Source of the DNA: Acholoe squamosa
Lineage: Eukaryota; Annelida; Polychaeta; Phyllodocida; Polynoidae
NCBI GenBank assembly: GCA_949317995.1
Contig: OX439050.1
Location: 19,050,061 to 19,114,060, forward strand
Length of the DNA stretch: 64,000 nucleotides
Direction: 5' to 3'
The notes under the pieces were generated by a model. That model was given only the letters and a program-made list of their open reading frames with translations, did no database searches and had not been told where the DNA came from. Positions within the stretch are counted from its first letter, which is position 1, and the number at the start of each line of letters is the position of its first letter. The translations under genes and the position numbers were made by a program. This document shows, piece by piece, positions 44,450 through 57,440 of this stretch.

Positions 44450-46450
44450 ACAAACAGAAAACTACTTGATGATTTATGTCCTAATCGAATCTAAGAAAAT
44501 ATGCAATCCAAGCAGTAACAATACAAACATGACCTAAATATGTTTTCTCTTCATTCCAGACACGAGCCCAAGCGACATCATGTTTTTTCCAACCACTAAT
44601 GTGTTCGTAGAGAAGACCATTTTTTATTTCATTGTTTTGGAAGATTAGTCATGTTAACATGCATAATAGTTTGTTCCTCTGTATGAAAAGAAGTATTACT
44701 ACTCAACAGTATTATTTACTTTCCTATCTATGTAGAACAGATATAAGTCATTAGCCTAGAAGTTGCATGTTGCGAACTCATTGTTTGGGTAACATTAGAG
44801 ATATGATTCATAAGTGTTCTTTGTCATGTCATTAACATAGAAGTTACATATTGTGTATTATGTATGTATTATAGATATGATTCATAAGTGTCCTATATCA
44901 TACCATTAACCTAGAAGTTATATATTGTGTACTCATTGACTGGGTGACTTGCAGTATTATTCATATCACTACCAATGTATTAGAGATATGATTCATGAGT
45001 GCCTTCTATCATGAGTCTAGTAGATACATTTTAGCATTATGAACTAATTATCTGGTAACTTGTTCTACTGAATAAATATTTATTCTTACCATATATCCAT
45101 TGTTCATCTGTCTATCATCAGGTGTCTCAGCCATAATCACAGAGATTTAGTATCACCTTCTGATGGCAAATGTCTGATTACTCCCAGTTGTTGCTACCTT
45201 ATCCATTAACCAAAGCATTATGAGGACAGGGCAACCACCTACCTCCTTAAATATTCATTGCCTTCCACCCCTTTGTAGTAAGGACTGCTCCTACAACCTA
45301 ACACCCCTATCACTTTAAATTCACCCACCTGCTTCATCTCAACCAATCAGCAAAGAGCATTCCATTTTGAACACTTGCACCTGCCATCCCCCTCCCACCA
45401 CCACCGAATGCAGGTCAACTGTCATACCGGCATCCAGACAAAGGAGCCCCCACCTGCACCTGCCACCGACCACCTGTCACCTACCCCCCACCCTCTCACC
45501 TCTTCTCTTAACCTTGCTGACTACACCTATATAACACCAAAAGACATATACATCAACATATATTAGTTTTATTCCAACTTTTATTGCATATTCCTACTCA
45601 GACACATCTCCTCTACACATACATATAAATATCTTATTCATACTCAATACACTTACCCCAATATCTTCCCCTAACCATCTTATGCTCAAACAACACACTA
45701 CTTACTACTGCCGACACCTTTTTGGTAAATGTCAAAAGTTTAACAAGTAGTATTGAGTGTGGATGATGTGAGCGTGGGCGCCGCTTAGGCTGCGGGTGCA
45801 CCATCCATAGCGATAGGGTTACCATAAGCCAGACATTGTTTTCTACAGTGACGCTAGTACTTACTGCTGCTATAACAATCTGTTTTTACAGGTTATACTA
45901 TTACGGCACACTGGTCCAACTGTCTCAGTAATGTAATACTGAGGGAAAGGCTGTCACTGGGAAAAACTCTGTCTGAGGTTCTATACAGAACCACCCCTTT
46001 TAACCAAAGTTAATCACCTACTGTATCATACTCTGCATGATACATCATTTAGCACATCATGCTGTTTGTGTTGCATTTATATCATACCGTAACAGTGCGT
46101 TTAAGTGGTGGGGTACAGTGGGATTGAATTCAATCAGCACCCAGGGACTTATACACACACACTATATCCGTGGTTTTTGTATTTTTCCACTAGTTGCCCC
46201 CGCCTATGTACTGTGGAGGAGATTTTGGTCAGCATTCATGTAAACCGAGATGTAATGATAGCTTATCTCGGTGTAAACAAGTGTGAATTTGGTTTAGTCA
46301 TTGCTAAAAAATCCAGACTTTACATCTGTATTGGATTTAACCAATAAAAAAAAAGGTGTAAATGTAATATAAATACGGTCGGATTAACTTACACCATTTT
46401 GGTAGATATCGTAGTTTTATAAGTACTATTCAGTATGCAATCTGTAAACA
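44450..46450. repeat. noncoding interval with a degenerate tandem repeat
   Basis: Between about 44,745 and 45,015 the words AGAGATATGATTCATAAGTG, CATTAACCTAGAAGTT and TATTGTGTAC recur three to four times at about 70-110 bases. The rest (45,050-46,450) has no supported gene; it is C-rich near 45,380-45,510. Confidence 0.6.
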
Positions 46451-46458
46451 TGAGGGCT

Positions 46459-46511
46459 GTAATTACAGCTGGTGATCTGTTTGTTTTGGACAGGTCACCA
46501 GCTGTAATTAC
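46459..46511. repeat. hairpin GTAATTACAGCTGGTGA
   Basis: GTAATTACAGCTGGTGA and TCACCAGCTGTAATTAC are exact inverted repeats of 17 bases with 19 bases between them. A TATATAAAGAGA follows 2 bases later. Confidence 0.8.
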
Positions 46512-46924
46512 TATATAAAGAGAGTACCGTCCAGGTCATATAGCGCCACCCACTCATTACGTTACTCCATCATTTTACTCGTGTCACTACGAGTATTTGC
46601 CTTACACATCTTTTATAAAGCTTGTCCCTTGCATATCACTATATAAAGAGACTAGTATAAAAGTAGTAGTGGGGTGTTCGTGGTAGTAGTGCCTCCCTCC
46701 TGTTGTCAAATGATATGTCACAGTCTTCACAAAGATAAACTACTGACACATTCTCCTTCTTCATCCTCTTTCATGTGGCATCACCTCTATAATCATCCTT
46801 TTTTTTATAAAAAAATTGTATACCTTGTAAAAACCCACCCCACAGGGTGGGTTCACTAATTAAAATAAATCATTTTCTAAAAAAACTAAAAGGCCCCTAA
46901 TTTTTTCTTTTCTTGGGCAAGCTT

Positions 46925-47215
46925 TTAGCTTGGTGTGGGAACCAGTTGCTACTGTTTGTGGGAACCAGCAGCTACTGGATGTGGAAACCAGCAGCTATAG
47001 GGTTTGGGAAACTGTGGCTACTTGGTATGGTATCCAGTATGGAAACCAGCAGCTACTGGATAGCTGCTGGTACAAACTATAGACTCTGTTCATATAGCAT
47101 GACATAGAGTGCACCATGCAATACTAAAAGATACCTGTCAGAAGTTGATTTGAATGAGTTCAGAGCTTGACAGAAAATGATATTGACTTTGAACATTGCA
47201 TTTTGGTTTTGGACT
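46925..47215 (-). repeat. dispersed repeat with AGCTGCTGGTTCC minisatellite, copy 2 (inverted)
   Basis: GGAACCAGCAGCTACTGG-type units (46,935-47,070) are the reverse complement of those at 24,080-24,365. The adjoining 47,070-47,215 ends with ACATTGCATTTTGGTTTTGG, the reverse complement of the copy 1 flank. Confidence 0.75.
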
Positions 47216-48341
47216 CTAAATCAATTTTGAGAATATTTCCTTCTACTTTACCAGGAGGCTGGCTACATGCAGGGATAAAAGACTTTGGAACAACTGGCAG
47301 CATTAAACTAAGATGTTTAAGGATAGGGCAAAGCCCTGTGTTGTTTTGGCTTCTATGCTCAAAGAACTATTTTCTTTTATATGAAATTGACATAAAAAAA
47401 ACTTTGGAGTAACACCCAGATCATTACAGGGTAGTGTATATCTATATTTTTCTCCAGATTTTAACATGTTACATATCAATTGCTATAAGTGTATCATGCC
47501 AACCAAGGCATGATGCACCAATGAATCAATACCAATTTCTCATCATCGACATATTTCTACATGTAGTATAATCAATTTCAAGGTTTTCCACCATGCATAT
47601 TCCATTTTTTTAAATGTTAAACTAATATTCTTCATGGTTGCTGAGATCATGCAACCTAAGGCATGATGCAATAAGGAATCAAATGCTATTTATCTCCATG
47701 TGTCAAGAGTTTATATTCATAAACATATGAAATCAATAAGGAAGAATTATAACATACCTATATACATTAGAAATTACAGAGACACTGCATAACTATGCTA
47801 ATTATGCAGAAAATGTAGTTTGCAAAGATCACAACAGTGCATTGTGGGAGGTGGATCTGCAGTATTTTTTCCTTCTGGTCGACCTTACATTGTCAAAAAT
47901 TCATTTAAGAAAAAAAAAGAGAAATAAAATTTTGGATGGTAGGGTATATTTTTTAAAAGGTGGCCGTCAATGCATTTGGCATTTAATATTAATGGCAAAA
48001 TCCTAATCTAGACTTTGAAGTTGGGCAAGTTGACCATGAATGATGAAAGTTGGCCTAGTGAACTTTCCCAAATTAGGGCCTTAACTCTTTCCAGCCGGCT
48101 TTATTATTGTTAAAAGTCCCTAGAATACGGCAGATTGAGGTCCCAGGCCCAGTTTTAATGATACATGGGGTTAGAATGACCAAAGGGAAAGAATCAATGT
48201 TTGTGAAATGTGTAGGGGTTCGTTCCCCCTTCAGGTGCGCAGATGCCTTGCGGACTGAGGACTGTTTACTTGATGGTATCACTCCCCCTATGTATACCAT
48301 ACCGATCCAGGGGTAGCTAGAAGGTAGAGAATGTCAGGCCA
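47216..48341. other. noncoding interval
   Basis: No supported gene. ATCATGCCAACCAAGGCATGAT near 47,494 is a short palindrome (ATCATGCC with GGCATGAT). Confidence 0.5.
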
Positions 48342-48413
48342 GGGGAAGTAGCTCAGAGGTAGAGCAGCCACTTTGAAGTTGGAGGGTCCCGGGTTAGAGT
48401 CCCAGTTTCTCCA
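48342..48413 (+). tRNA. tRNA-like sequence, possibly a tRNA-derived SINE head
   Basis: 72 bases fold by hand into a standard cloverleaf. Acceptor GGGGAAG pairs with TTTCTCC; the D stem GCTC pairs with GAGC around AGAGGTA; the T arm is CCGGG-TTAGAGT-CCCAG; the A-box-like TAGCTCAGAGGTAGAGC is good. The B box GGTTAGAGTCC departs from the consensus GGTTCGANTCC. The anticodon stem has mismatches at both ends, and the loop TTTGAAG would give anticodon TGA, which fits serine poorly because there is no long variable arm. Decay and mismatches favour a pseudo-tRNA or a SINE head over a working gene. AATGTCA before it and TGACATT after it form a flanking inverted repeat. Confidence 0.5.
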
Positions 48414-49711
48414 TGACATTTTCCACTGACCACTTCAAATGTATTCTAAAATGACTGATTTCAAGTCTGTACATAGTTACCTTTCAGATGATACCATGAT
48501 GCCCCATCTCATTCAATGAAAATGATCATTGATGGGACCCAGGATAATGCTATTATATACTATAAATTTCATCCTGAAGGTGCGCTAATGCAATAGCCAT
48601 AATTATTGCACCTGGAAGTGCATTATAATTAGAGAATTCCTTGGCAGATCATCAAATTGGAAGTGATGCTATTGAAAAAAATAGGTAATTTTACACTGGT
48701 ACATGGTGCAATGGTGTCATTTTTATAGTGTTTGATGTTATAGAAATGCAAAAGTGTCTCTGAATTGGTAAATGTCGATAATGCTACTACTTTTGCTACC
48801 TTAGCAGAACAGTAACGAAATGGAAAAAAGATATAACCCAATGCCTATACTTCACAGATATGCAAAACATTGAGCTAGAAAAAATTCTGAATCTTGTAAA
48901 ACAGTTACTGAATCATGTCATCATTAAAATGGAATGTTCTTTTGTCAAAGAGTAGAATATTGTCTGTGATTGATTAGCCAACACTATATAGAGTGTTCTA
49001 AAAAGATGGTATAAAATGGCCTAGAAATGGCTCTTTGTAGAAGGGGATCCACTGAATCCAGTTGATGCACACTTTTCAATTGTGATTCTTCAAATTCTTA
49101 GATCTCTTCATTATGTTTCCTGATGGTATCTTGATAGTCTTTGAAGACATTCTGAAATTAAAATCAATCATTAGAATGTGAAAATTTTGTAAAATCCTGA
49201 ATGTTGAATACTCCAGGTTATATGTGATGTTTGGAAAAAAACCCTTCTACTACTCCAATCCAAAATCATATCTCCTATGAACTGTATAAATTTAGTATTT
49301 CTGAAGCTTAGCTCTGGCTTCCATAAAATAATCAATTCATAGGCTCACACTAGAATTCTCTTAGAACTTAACTCTCTGGATTGATATTAGGCATTGAAAC
49401 TATAGATATTATTTCAGAATATTGTGTATTTGATACTCACAGTGGGAACACCCTTTTGGTTCTAATGAGGCTTTAAACAACTTCTGTGTTAGGCCTTCAG
49501 AGCTAGCAATATCACTGTTGTGTTCATTCTGCTGAAATTTATTAATAAGGAAAGTGTTAAATATCAAGTGAACAAATTTTTGTCAACATACACCCAAGAA
49601 AATAAACAGTAGAATATTGTTATATGTATATGTGACCCATATTCTAATGTCTCAAAAACAAGTTTAAAGACTTTTTGGGCAATCTGAAACATTGCTGATG
49701 CTAAATATCAC

Positions 49712-49714
<3 letters not shown>
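48414..49714. other. noncoding interval
   Basis: No supported gene. A SINE body downstream of the tRNA-like part could extend to about 48,640, but no tail or target duplication is obvious. Confidence 0.5.

Positions 49715-49783
<69 letters not shown>
49715..49783. repeat. (TA)n microsatellite
   Basis: An uninterrupted (TA)n run of about 69 bases. Confidence 0.95.
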
Positions 49784-49786
<3 letters not shown>

Positions 49787-50089
49787 TGTGATATTAAGAA
49801 GGTTGTAGGTGAAGATTTGATAAATTAAATTACAGAGAAAAACATTGTTAAAGCTTTTCATAAATTTTTCTTCCAAATTCATTTGGCTTATAGATGAGTT
49901 CGGCCTATAGCTGGGGTATTACAGATTTGGACTGACGCTTGATTGATTGGTTTAATGTCAAAGGGCCCCATTAGGCACTGCATTATTAGTTTGAAGACAT
50001 CATTTTATTCTCAGTCTGGACAGTTATTAAAACAATGCCAAAACACCTAGACAGGTACCTATATTAGAAGACTAATCACTGACTAACAC

Positions 50090-51240
50090 CATACATCAAC
50101 TGATCCTCATACCTTGATCTTAAACTCTGCCTGATACCAGTACCCTGATACTAGGCACTAACCAACACATATACCCTAAATATATACCTTAACTGATACA
50201 AGCACCGTGTTACTAGGCACTGTCTGATACATACACTCTAAAAATATTCTCTAACTGATACCAGCACCCCAATACTAGGCACTGCCTGATACCTACACTC
50301 TAATAATACACCCTCATTGATACCAGCATCCTGATACTAGGCACTGTCTGATACCTACTCTAAAAATACTCCCTAACTGATACCAGCACCCTGATACTAG
50401 GCACTTTCTGATACCTACACTCTAATAATACACCTTCACTGATACCAGCATCCTGATACTAGGCACTGTCTGATACCTACACTCGAATAATACTCCCTAA
50501 CTGATACCAGCACCCAGATACTAGGCACTGCCTGATACCTACACTCTAAAAATACTTCCTAACTGATACCAGCACCCTGATACTAGGCACTGCCTGATAC
50601 CTACACTCTAATAATACACCCTTACTGATGCAAGCACCCTAATACAAGGCACTATTTGATACCCACACTCTAATAATACACCCTCACTGATACCAACACC
50701 TTGATACTAGGCACTGCCTGATACCTACCCTCTGATAATACACCCTCACTGATACCAGCACCCTGATACTAGGCACTGCATGATACTTACACTCTAATAA
50801 AACACCCTCACTGATACCAGCACCCTGATACTAGGCCCTGCCTGATACCTATACTCTAATGATACACCCTCACTGATACTACCGTAATTTCTCGTGTATG
50901 AGGGGCATCTTATATGCGGGGTTCTAGTTATTATTGGATCCACAAAGGGGACACCAAGAGCTTTCTTTTGATATATTACACTCCTCCTAAGTGATAATAT
51001 GAGATTGAGAGCTCCAGAGGTGTACAGAAGGCCAGAGCTACACATAGCTTTTTTAATTTTCAAAATCCATTTAGAACAAAAAGCTATGAATTTTTATTTT
51101 TTTCTGACCATATTCTTGAACTCTAGGTGCGCCTTATACGTGGGATGATACTGGACACTGTCTGATACCTACAATGTGATAATACACCCTCACTGATACC
51201 AGAACCCTGATACTAGGCACTACCTGGAATCTATAACAAG
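50090..51240. repeat. 62-bp tandem repeat array, interrupted by a transposon
   Basis: Units carry AGGCACTGCCTGATACC, TACACTCTAATAATACACCC and CTGATACCAGCACCCTGATA. The period is about 62 bases. Copies from about 50,270 to 50,880 are very regular, and weaker copies lie before and after. An inverted-repeat element interrupts the array at 50,881-51,153. Confidence 0.9.
50881..51153. mobile_element. degenerate terminal-inverted-repeat element inside the 62-bp array
   Basis: Left end ACCGTAATTTCTCGTGTATG; right end GCGCCTTATACGTGGGATGA. These resemble the ends of the 31,609-32,389 element. The array unit resumes immediately after it with TACTGGACACTGTCTGATAC. Confidence 0.6.
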
Positions 51241-51455
51241 ATAATATAACCCAGATGACATATATTACATTTAAAATCTGATGCTACGCATTGACTGATA
51301 TCAGCAAACTAAAGCTACACCGAGTTACTCCTAAAGTCAAGCAATAAAAAAACTAATCCATATTAACTTGATAGTTCGGTGCTCAACTGGAATCACAAAT
51401 CAATGATAAATTGAGCTTGCTCTGTGTAAGCTAGCATTATATAATATATTTACAC

Positions 51456-51715
51456 TTAAATACCCAAGTCCTGAGTCCCAAGTTCCAAGTCTCCTTAATT
51501 GATTGGGAAATAATTATGTATATTTATGTTGACACAATGACCCACACCCCCTGACACCTGGGGACCAGGCCCCTCCCTGTGGTCACCTACCAGGGAAGGT
51601 CATTCGAACTGGGCCCATTCTCCATGACATACCCACCCTGCAGCTATGTGGAGCGCCACAAACAGCTGTTTCAGATGGAGGCATGTTAAATTGGGACTTG
51701 GGTATTGACTAAGCA
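51456..51715. mobile_element. possible MITE with AATACCCAAGTCC ends
   Basis: AATACCCAAGTCC at about 51,458 and GGACTTGGGTATT at about 51,694 are exact inverted repeats, about 250 bases apart end to end. The interior is noncoding and GC-richer. The short arms leave doubt. Confidence 0.45.
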
Positions 51716-53004
51716 GTAGCTTCTCTCAGAGTAAATCATTATTGCTAAGTATTTCCCTGGTCCATACAAACCATACCCTTTGCTGTGGCTCTTTTAGGCA
51801 AGATATGCATTGGAGTCGTGGTAATCTGGCTACTGTTGTCGCAACTACCAGGTGGTAGCCTATCGGCCTCCAACTGAGAAAATGATTTAGTCACTCAGAT
51901 CTATCTGCCTGAAATAAAGCAGCATAAGGAACAATGTAGATAAGGATGTTCAGGTAATAGGGACAGCGATGGAGATAGACAAGGAAGGGACATGGCAGGG
52001 ATTAGGCAGGGGAAATGAAGGAGACAGACAGAATATGAAAGAACAGGCTTTTTGCGAATTTGCCTAATTTTTTAACACATATGGATGAATGAACTATAGA
52101 ACACTTTAGGGGAAGGCTGTTTATCCATTCATGCCCAGGCCCCCATATCTCTGCCATACAGGTGGAGACCACTATAGAAATACTACACTTGACCCCCATA
52201 CAATGCTCCCTCTGTGAAGGTGTTGCATAGAATTCTGGGTTACTATACTCAATTCAAGCACCAAAAGCCTAAACAGCAGAGTTATGAATTTGTGATCAAA
52301 TATAGAACTATGATTTATGAATGATTATATATTTGATATGTTGATATGAGTATTATTCTCAGTTTCAAAAGATCTGACTAAATGTACTGACAAAGGATCT
52401 TAAGAGGGCTATCTGTTTTAAATATAGAAGTGTCCAATACCAAATGAAAGCTCTTGAATGTGCTCTACATGAAGATAGTAATATCTAGATATTTTCAGGT
52501 TGCAACTTGTGAACCATTTTGTAAGGATGGGTCACATAAATACTGATCTTTTTTGGGAGTTTCTACTCATGGCACACGTACCTTCAACATAAGCGGGCAA
52601 TATTTGCCTGCAGCTAACCACCCTGTGATATAGCAGTGACCTACCTGTAACTTGCCCTATGCAGTACTGGGCCTGCCTGAGTACTGTGTATAGTGTTGTT
52701 GATTTCAGACAATTGTCATACATGAGTAGGTAGGCAGGGAGAGAGGCCTTTCACTATGGTGGTCATGGGCTACTACCTGTTGACAATTTGAAATCAGGAC
52801 CTATGCTATTTTAGAGTTTAATAAATGCACCTTAGGCTTTGAGTAAAAGTCAGCTTTGACAATCGCCCTAGCCCCAAGGGTTGTACTGCAGCATTCAAAT
52901 TCCTGCTAACACAACTGATCTTTTCTTTTTTTACATAAGAATGATGGAAAATACATATAAGCTGTACTTTAGTCAGTAAGGGCCAGTTCAAGACAAGGGT
53001 GAAA
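51716..53004. other. noncoding interval with a MITE right end
   Basis: No supported gene. TTTTGTAAGGATGGGTCACATA near 52,509-52,530 matches the right end of the 27,162-27,635 MITE; its left end was not located. Confidence 0.5.
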
Positions 53005-53880
53005 GAGGAAACAGGGATGAGTGGGAGAGGGGGCAGGGAGGTTGAGGGAAGAGACAGAGAGGGGACAGGGAGGGGTGAGAGAGAGAGGACAGGGAGGGGA
53101 CAGGGAGGGGTAAGAGAGGGGATAGGGAGTGGTGAGAGAGGGGACAGGGAGGGATGAGAGAGGAGACAGGGAGGGATGAGAGAGGAGACAGGGAGAGGAC
53201 AGAGAGGGGAGAGGGAGGGTGAGAGAGGAGACAGAGGGGACAGAAAGCAGTGAGAGAGGGGACAAGGAGGGTGTGAGAGAGGGCAGAGAGAGAGAGAGAG
53301 GGGGGACAGGGAAGGGTGAGAGAGCAGAAACAGAGGGGACAGGGATAGGTGAGAGAGGGGACAGGGAGGGATGAGAGAGGGGACCGGGAGGGGATAGGGA
53401 GAGGACAGAAAGCAGTGAGAGAGGGGACAGGGAGGGTAAGAGAGGAGACAGGGAGGGGACAGAGAGAGGACATGGAGCAGTGAGAGAGGGGAGAGGGAGG
53501 GGACAGAGAGAGGACAGGGAGGGTGAGAGACAGAAAGAGAGGGGCAGGGGTAGGGGAGAGAGCAGACAGAGAGGGGGCAGGAAGGGGTGAGAGAGAGGAC
53601 AGAGAGGAGACAGGGAGGTGTGAGAGAGGAGACAGAGAGGGGACAGAAAGCGGTGAGAGAGGAGACAGGGAGTGGTGAGAGAGGGGACAGGGAGGGATGA
53701 GAGAGGGGACAGAGAGGGGATATGGAGAGGACAGAAAGCAGTGAGAGAGGGGACAGAGAGGGGACAGGGAGGGTGAGAGAGGAGACAGAGAGAGAGGACA
53801 GGGAAGGATGAGAGAGCACAAGGCGAGGAGACAGGGATAGGTGAGAGAGCAGACAGAGAGGGGGTAGGTAGGGTTGAGGC
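53005..53880. repeat. GA-rich minisatellite (GGGACAGGGAGGG / GAGAGAG)
   Basis: About 870 bases of GAGAGAGGGGACAGGGAGGG-like units of varying length (roughly 17-40 bases). The complementary strand reads as long Ser/Leu/Pro frames, which are artefacts of the repeat. Confidence 0.92.
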
Positions 53881-56800
53881 AGAGAACAGAAAGAAAACCT
53901 GTATTTAGCACTCAAGCACTGACTGATACAAGTACCAGTGACAGTGTAAAGTGTGGAGCACATGTAAACACCTGTTCAATAAGTAGGGCCCTGACCACAC
54001 CAGTACACTCTCACAGAGACATTTCCATATCTGTTGTATATGTTGATATCAATCAGGGAATGTGGGTGACATATATAAACAGGTTATTACAGACATATAT
54101 AAAATTTATTAAAATACTCCCCTAGATGGGTAAAAAACCTGTGGCTTGGGCTAGCTTTATGTTTCTGTGAGGAGTGGTGTGGTTCCAATGAGGTGACAAG
54201 TACAAAGGTGCCTCAGTGAGGTCTATAAATAGTGTGGCTCAATGTGTGGCTGACCTGTTCATTGGTGTGGGGTACAGTCACCTTCCTCTATTGTGACTGC
54301 TTTTGACTCTATATGGCTATTGGCTAAAGCTGTACATGCATATGCATGATATAAGCTCTCTAGGAGAATGCATTATATCATGAATGAAATGCAGCATACA
54401 ACACCAGTAGCATGGTAAAAAAAACAAAAAAAACAATTGGTGCACTTTACCTCCACCATATATATATATTCAGTGGTCAGTTAGTTCGATATTTTGAACA
54501 AGGAATCAGGAGCAGAAGGGTAATCACATTAATGCAGGAGCTTCATGCTCTTGGCATACCTATGACCATGTATTTGGTTTCCATTTTATATTGGGAATAG
54601 TGGAACACAGATATAGCATAGGATTAACTTTAGTGCCATATCTCACACACCCCATGATATAACACTGCACAGCAGCTCAAGGGCATTAACAGCATGGCAA
54701 ATGGTGTTAAAATGAATAGAATAAATAAAAAGATATTCCAACATGTATGACTAAGGTACCATGAAATAAAGAGAAAATTTGACAAGGATTCCTTCTGACT
54801 GAGGGTTATCTCACTGTGCTTCAACTCTCAGTCAATTATTGTTTAGTGTCATGGGATGTTCACAGTAGGAGGATGCACATTGGGAGTTGACGGTAGTGGG
54901 CATCAGGGTTGTAGGAGCATAAATGTGGCCCCAATAACAAGAAGGATAGGCTGTGTGTAAGGGAACTGGTGGTCATTATTTATCGATGGGGCGGGGGATG
55001 GTGGGTTTGAGGGGGGGGGGGTAAAAAAGTACAGACCCCTCCTATAAGGTGGTTAACCAGAGGCCTAGAGAAACAATAAAGAAGCCATGCCTTCCCCTAT
55101 GGTTCCACAAGAAAATACAACCTGTAAACCTGTCCAACCTTCAAAAGGAGTTTTCCCAAGGGTATCATGGCCAAAGTAAACATGTTTAACACTTTAAGGG
55201 CCACTGAGGCATTAATGCATCATGCCCATTGGTCAGCATAATGTATGAGTGCAGCAGCCATGGCTAGTAACTCACCAGGGCTGCATTCATTCATCATGCC
55301 AGCCCTATGGGGTTGATGCACTCCCAGAGGGTCATCATGATGCTCAAGCAGTCTTACCAGCACTTCATTGGTGCATCATGACAACCAATCAGCATGTTGC
55401 ACTCATGCATCAGAAGCCCTTAAATGGTTAGAAAATATAGATTGATGGCCTTGATGCATAAAGTGCATCCAGTCTTGCCATAACATTGTTTCCATTATGA
55501 CAGAAGTTAAGATCAAAGAGGGGTCTCACTCAATCAAGCAAGCCAAGATCTCTTAAGTTGTAGATAGTCCTACAAACAAGCCCTAGATATGGAAAACGCC
55601 CTCATCTGGTAGTAAACACCAATACTACAAACAAGCCCCAAAGTCCACCTTAGCTTGAATCACCAGCTAGGATCAGACTGAGTATGGCACCATGCCTGAG
55701 CCTTGTTCCAAACTCAAGCTGATCCTATTTCCCAATGCATGGCATTGTGGCAGACTCAATGCGAGTATGGTCTGTTAGATAGGAGGCTCCAGGTGAGCCT
55801 ATCATGATAATCAGGCAGCCCCAGAGCATGACTGATACTCCAGGCAATTCTCTTTATTTTTTCTGAATAGTTTACAAAGGTAGTGATCTAAACCTTAAAA
55901 ATCAAATCAATCCACCGTTTCTTATCTCAAGTTCCATTTGAACCGATCAATCCCCCCCTCCATAACCAAGAACCAAGTATCTTGTAATGAAGTTTGGTGG
56001 TTTCTGCTGTATGATATTAGTTATAGTGCAATAGGTAGGACACATGATTAACAAAACTGAAAAAAGGTAATAATAAATATAATTCATACAATTTCAAATT
56101 AGACCACCTGTACTAAAAAATAGAGTGTGAGTTGTAGTAGTTATTTCAACTAAAAAGCATGTGGTTGAAAATCATAGAAGTGTGACAAATAAAATTTTGG
56201 GGCCATATTGGGGGTCGCCGAGTCCCTGAGCTGAGGATTTTGATTTTTTGCACTATTTCTTTTGCCCGTTTTATCAGGCTTGATGAGTTCTTGATGTCAC
56301 ATATGGGTTTCACTGGTCTATAGTCGATATTACTGGGCTCCAGAGGGTTAAAAGTGGCTAAAATTGACCCCTTTTGAACCTGGAAAACCCAAAACTCATA
56401 AAAGAATTTTTTTTTCATGGAATTAGGACTAGGTATGCTTCTGTCCACTTTTATTGTGTAAAATATAGTCTTGTGGTGAAATAGGGCCAAAAATTGTGTT
56501 CCTGGGAAGAATTTGTCTATTCTTATTAAGCATATTTTTGTAAAGTGGCCTGTCTGGGCAATAATTTGGCCATTTGGCCTCCCCCTATTAAATACTTAAA
56601 AGTGAAATGGGTCCAATTATGCCTTGAAAGCTTTGCTACAGGTGTGAGGTAAGGGAGTTATAATTATCTCGGTACTAGTTATTATAATGGTATATATATG
56701 TGTAGCGGTCCTGCTACTGTATACACTGTATACTGTAGCACACACATGTATATGTGTTTGCTACCCTGGAACTCACATAGGGGGCAGTCCTGTATAATCT

Positions 56801-57040
56801 CATCACCTGTCCCCCAGGTAGCCACCACACACACACAAGGAGGCCACCATATTGTTTTGTTGGTGCTAGATTTTTTTCTGGGGTTTCTCTGGGAATTTCC
56901 CTGGAAAATTGGCCACCAAAAGGCTCCCCCAGCAACTGTAGGACATGTGGGTACAAGCATGTGCCCCCACAGGCAAGAAGTGTAGCTTTATACCAGCTAA
57001 CCTGTCAGTAGTATATACATGCAAACTGAGCGCAATGGAT
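53881..57040. other. noncoding interval
   Basis: No supported gene. A poly-G run lies at 55,010-55,021. Degenerate GCATCATG words recur between 55,205 and 55,440. A (CA)n stretch lies near 56,826. Confidence 0.55.
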
Positions 57041-57400
57041 TAGCTACTAACTAGGTCATGACCTACTGGTAGACCGGAAGTGACCTAGTTTCAGCCAATC
57101 AGAGGGCTGGATTTGACAGGAAGTGACGTCATAAGGTCATGACCTAGTTTTTTCGACCAATCAGAGAGCTGGATTCCATTTGACCTAGTGACCTGACCTA
57201 GTTACATAAATTAAAAGAATTGCGCAATACCTAGAGCTGACCTACTTGCAAACCGGAAGTGACCTACTAACCTACTTGCAAAAACGTATGACCTACGTAT
57301 GAGGGTGCATTGCGCAATGCTTGTAAGAATTTACACAATGTTCTGATGCAATACTTTTATGGATTTACGCAATACTTATGACTCATGCATTAAAATAAAA
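57041..57400. promoter_or_regulatory. cluster of AGGTCA, CRE, CCAAT, ETS and C/EBP-like motifs at Polinton element 3
   Basis: TGACCTA or AGGTCA occurs about ten times. GGTCATGACCTA appears at about 57,053 and 57,136. CCGGAAGTGACCTA appears at about 57,075 and 57,253. TGACGTCA is at about 57,125, GCCAATCAGAG and ACCAATCAGAG are near 57,103 and 57,158, and TTGCGCAAT occurs at about 57,220 and 57,310. It lies beyond the 3' end of the minus-strand gene row, as does the cluster at 4,330-4,560 relative to element 1. Confidence 0.45.
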
Positions 57401-57440
57401 CACAACTCATTTATTTCACATAACAGATTATATTTTTTTA

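Noticed and set aside
45634..45825. A basic 63-codon minus-strand frame
   Set aside because: Short, motif-free and lying in C-rich low-complexity sequence.
50090..51240. A CRISPR-like array
   Set aside because: The units are head-to-tail repeats without variable spacers, in animal-type DNA.
52818..53963. A 381-codon minus-strand frame rich in Ser, Leu and Pro, and an overlapping 307-codon frame
   Set aside because: Both are translations of the GA-rich minisatellite at 53,005-53,880, which lacks stops in several frames. No conserved domain is visible.
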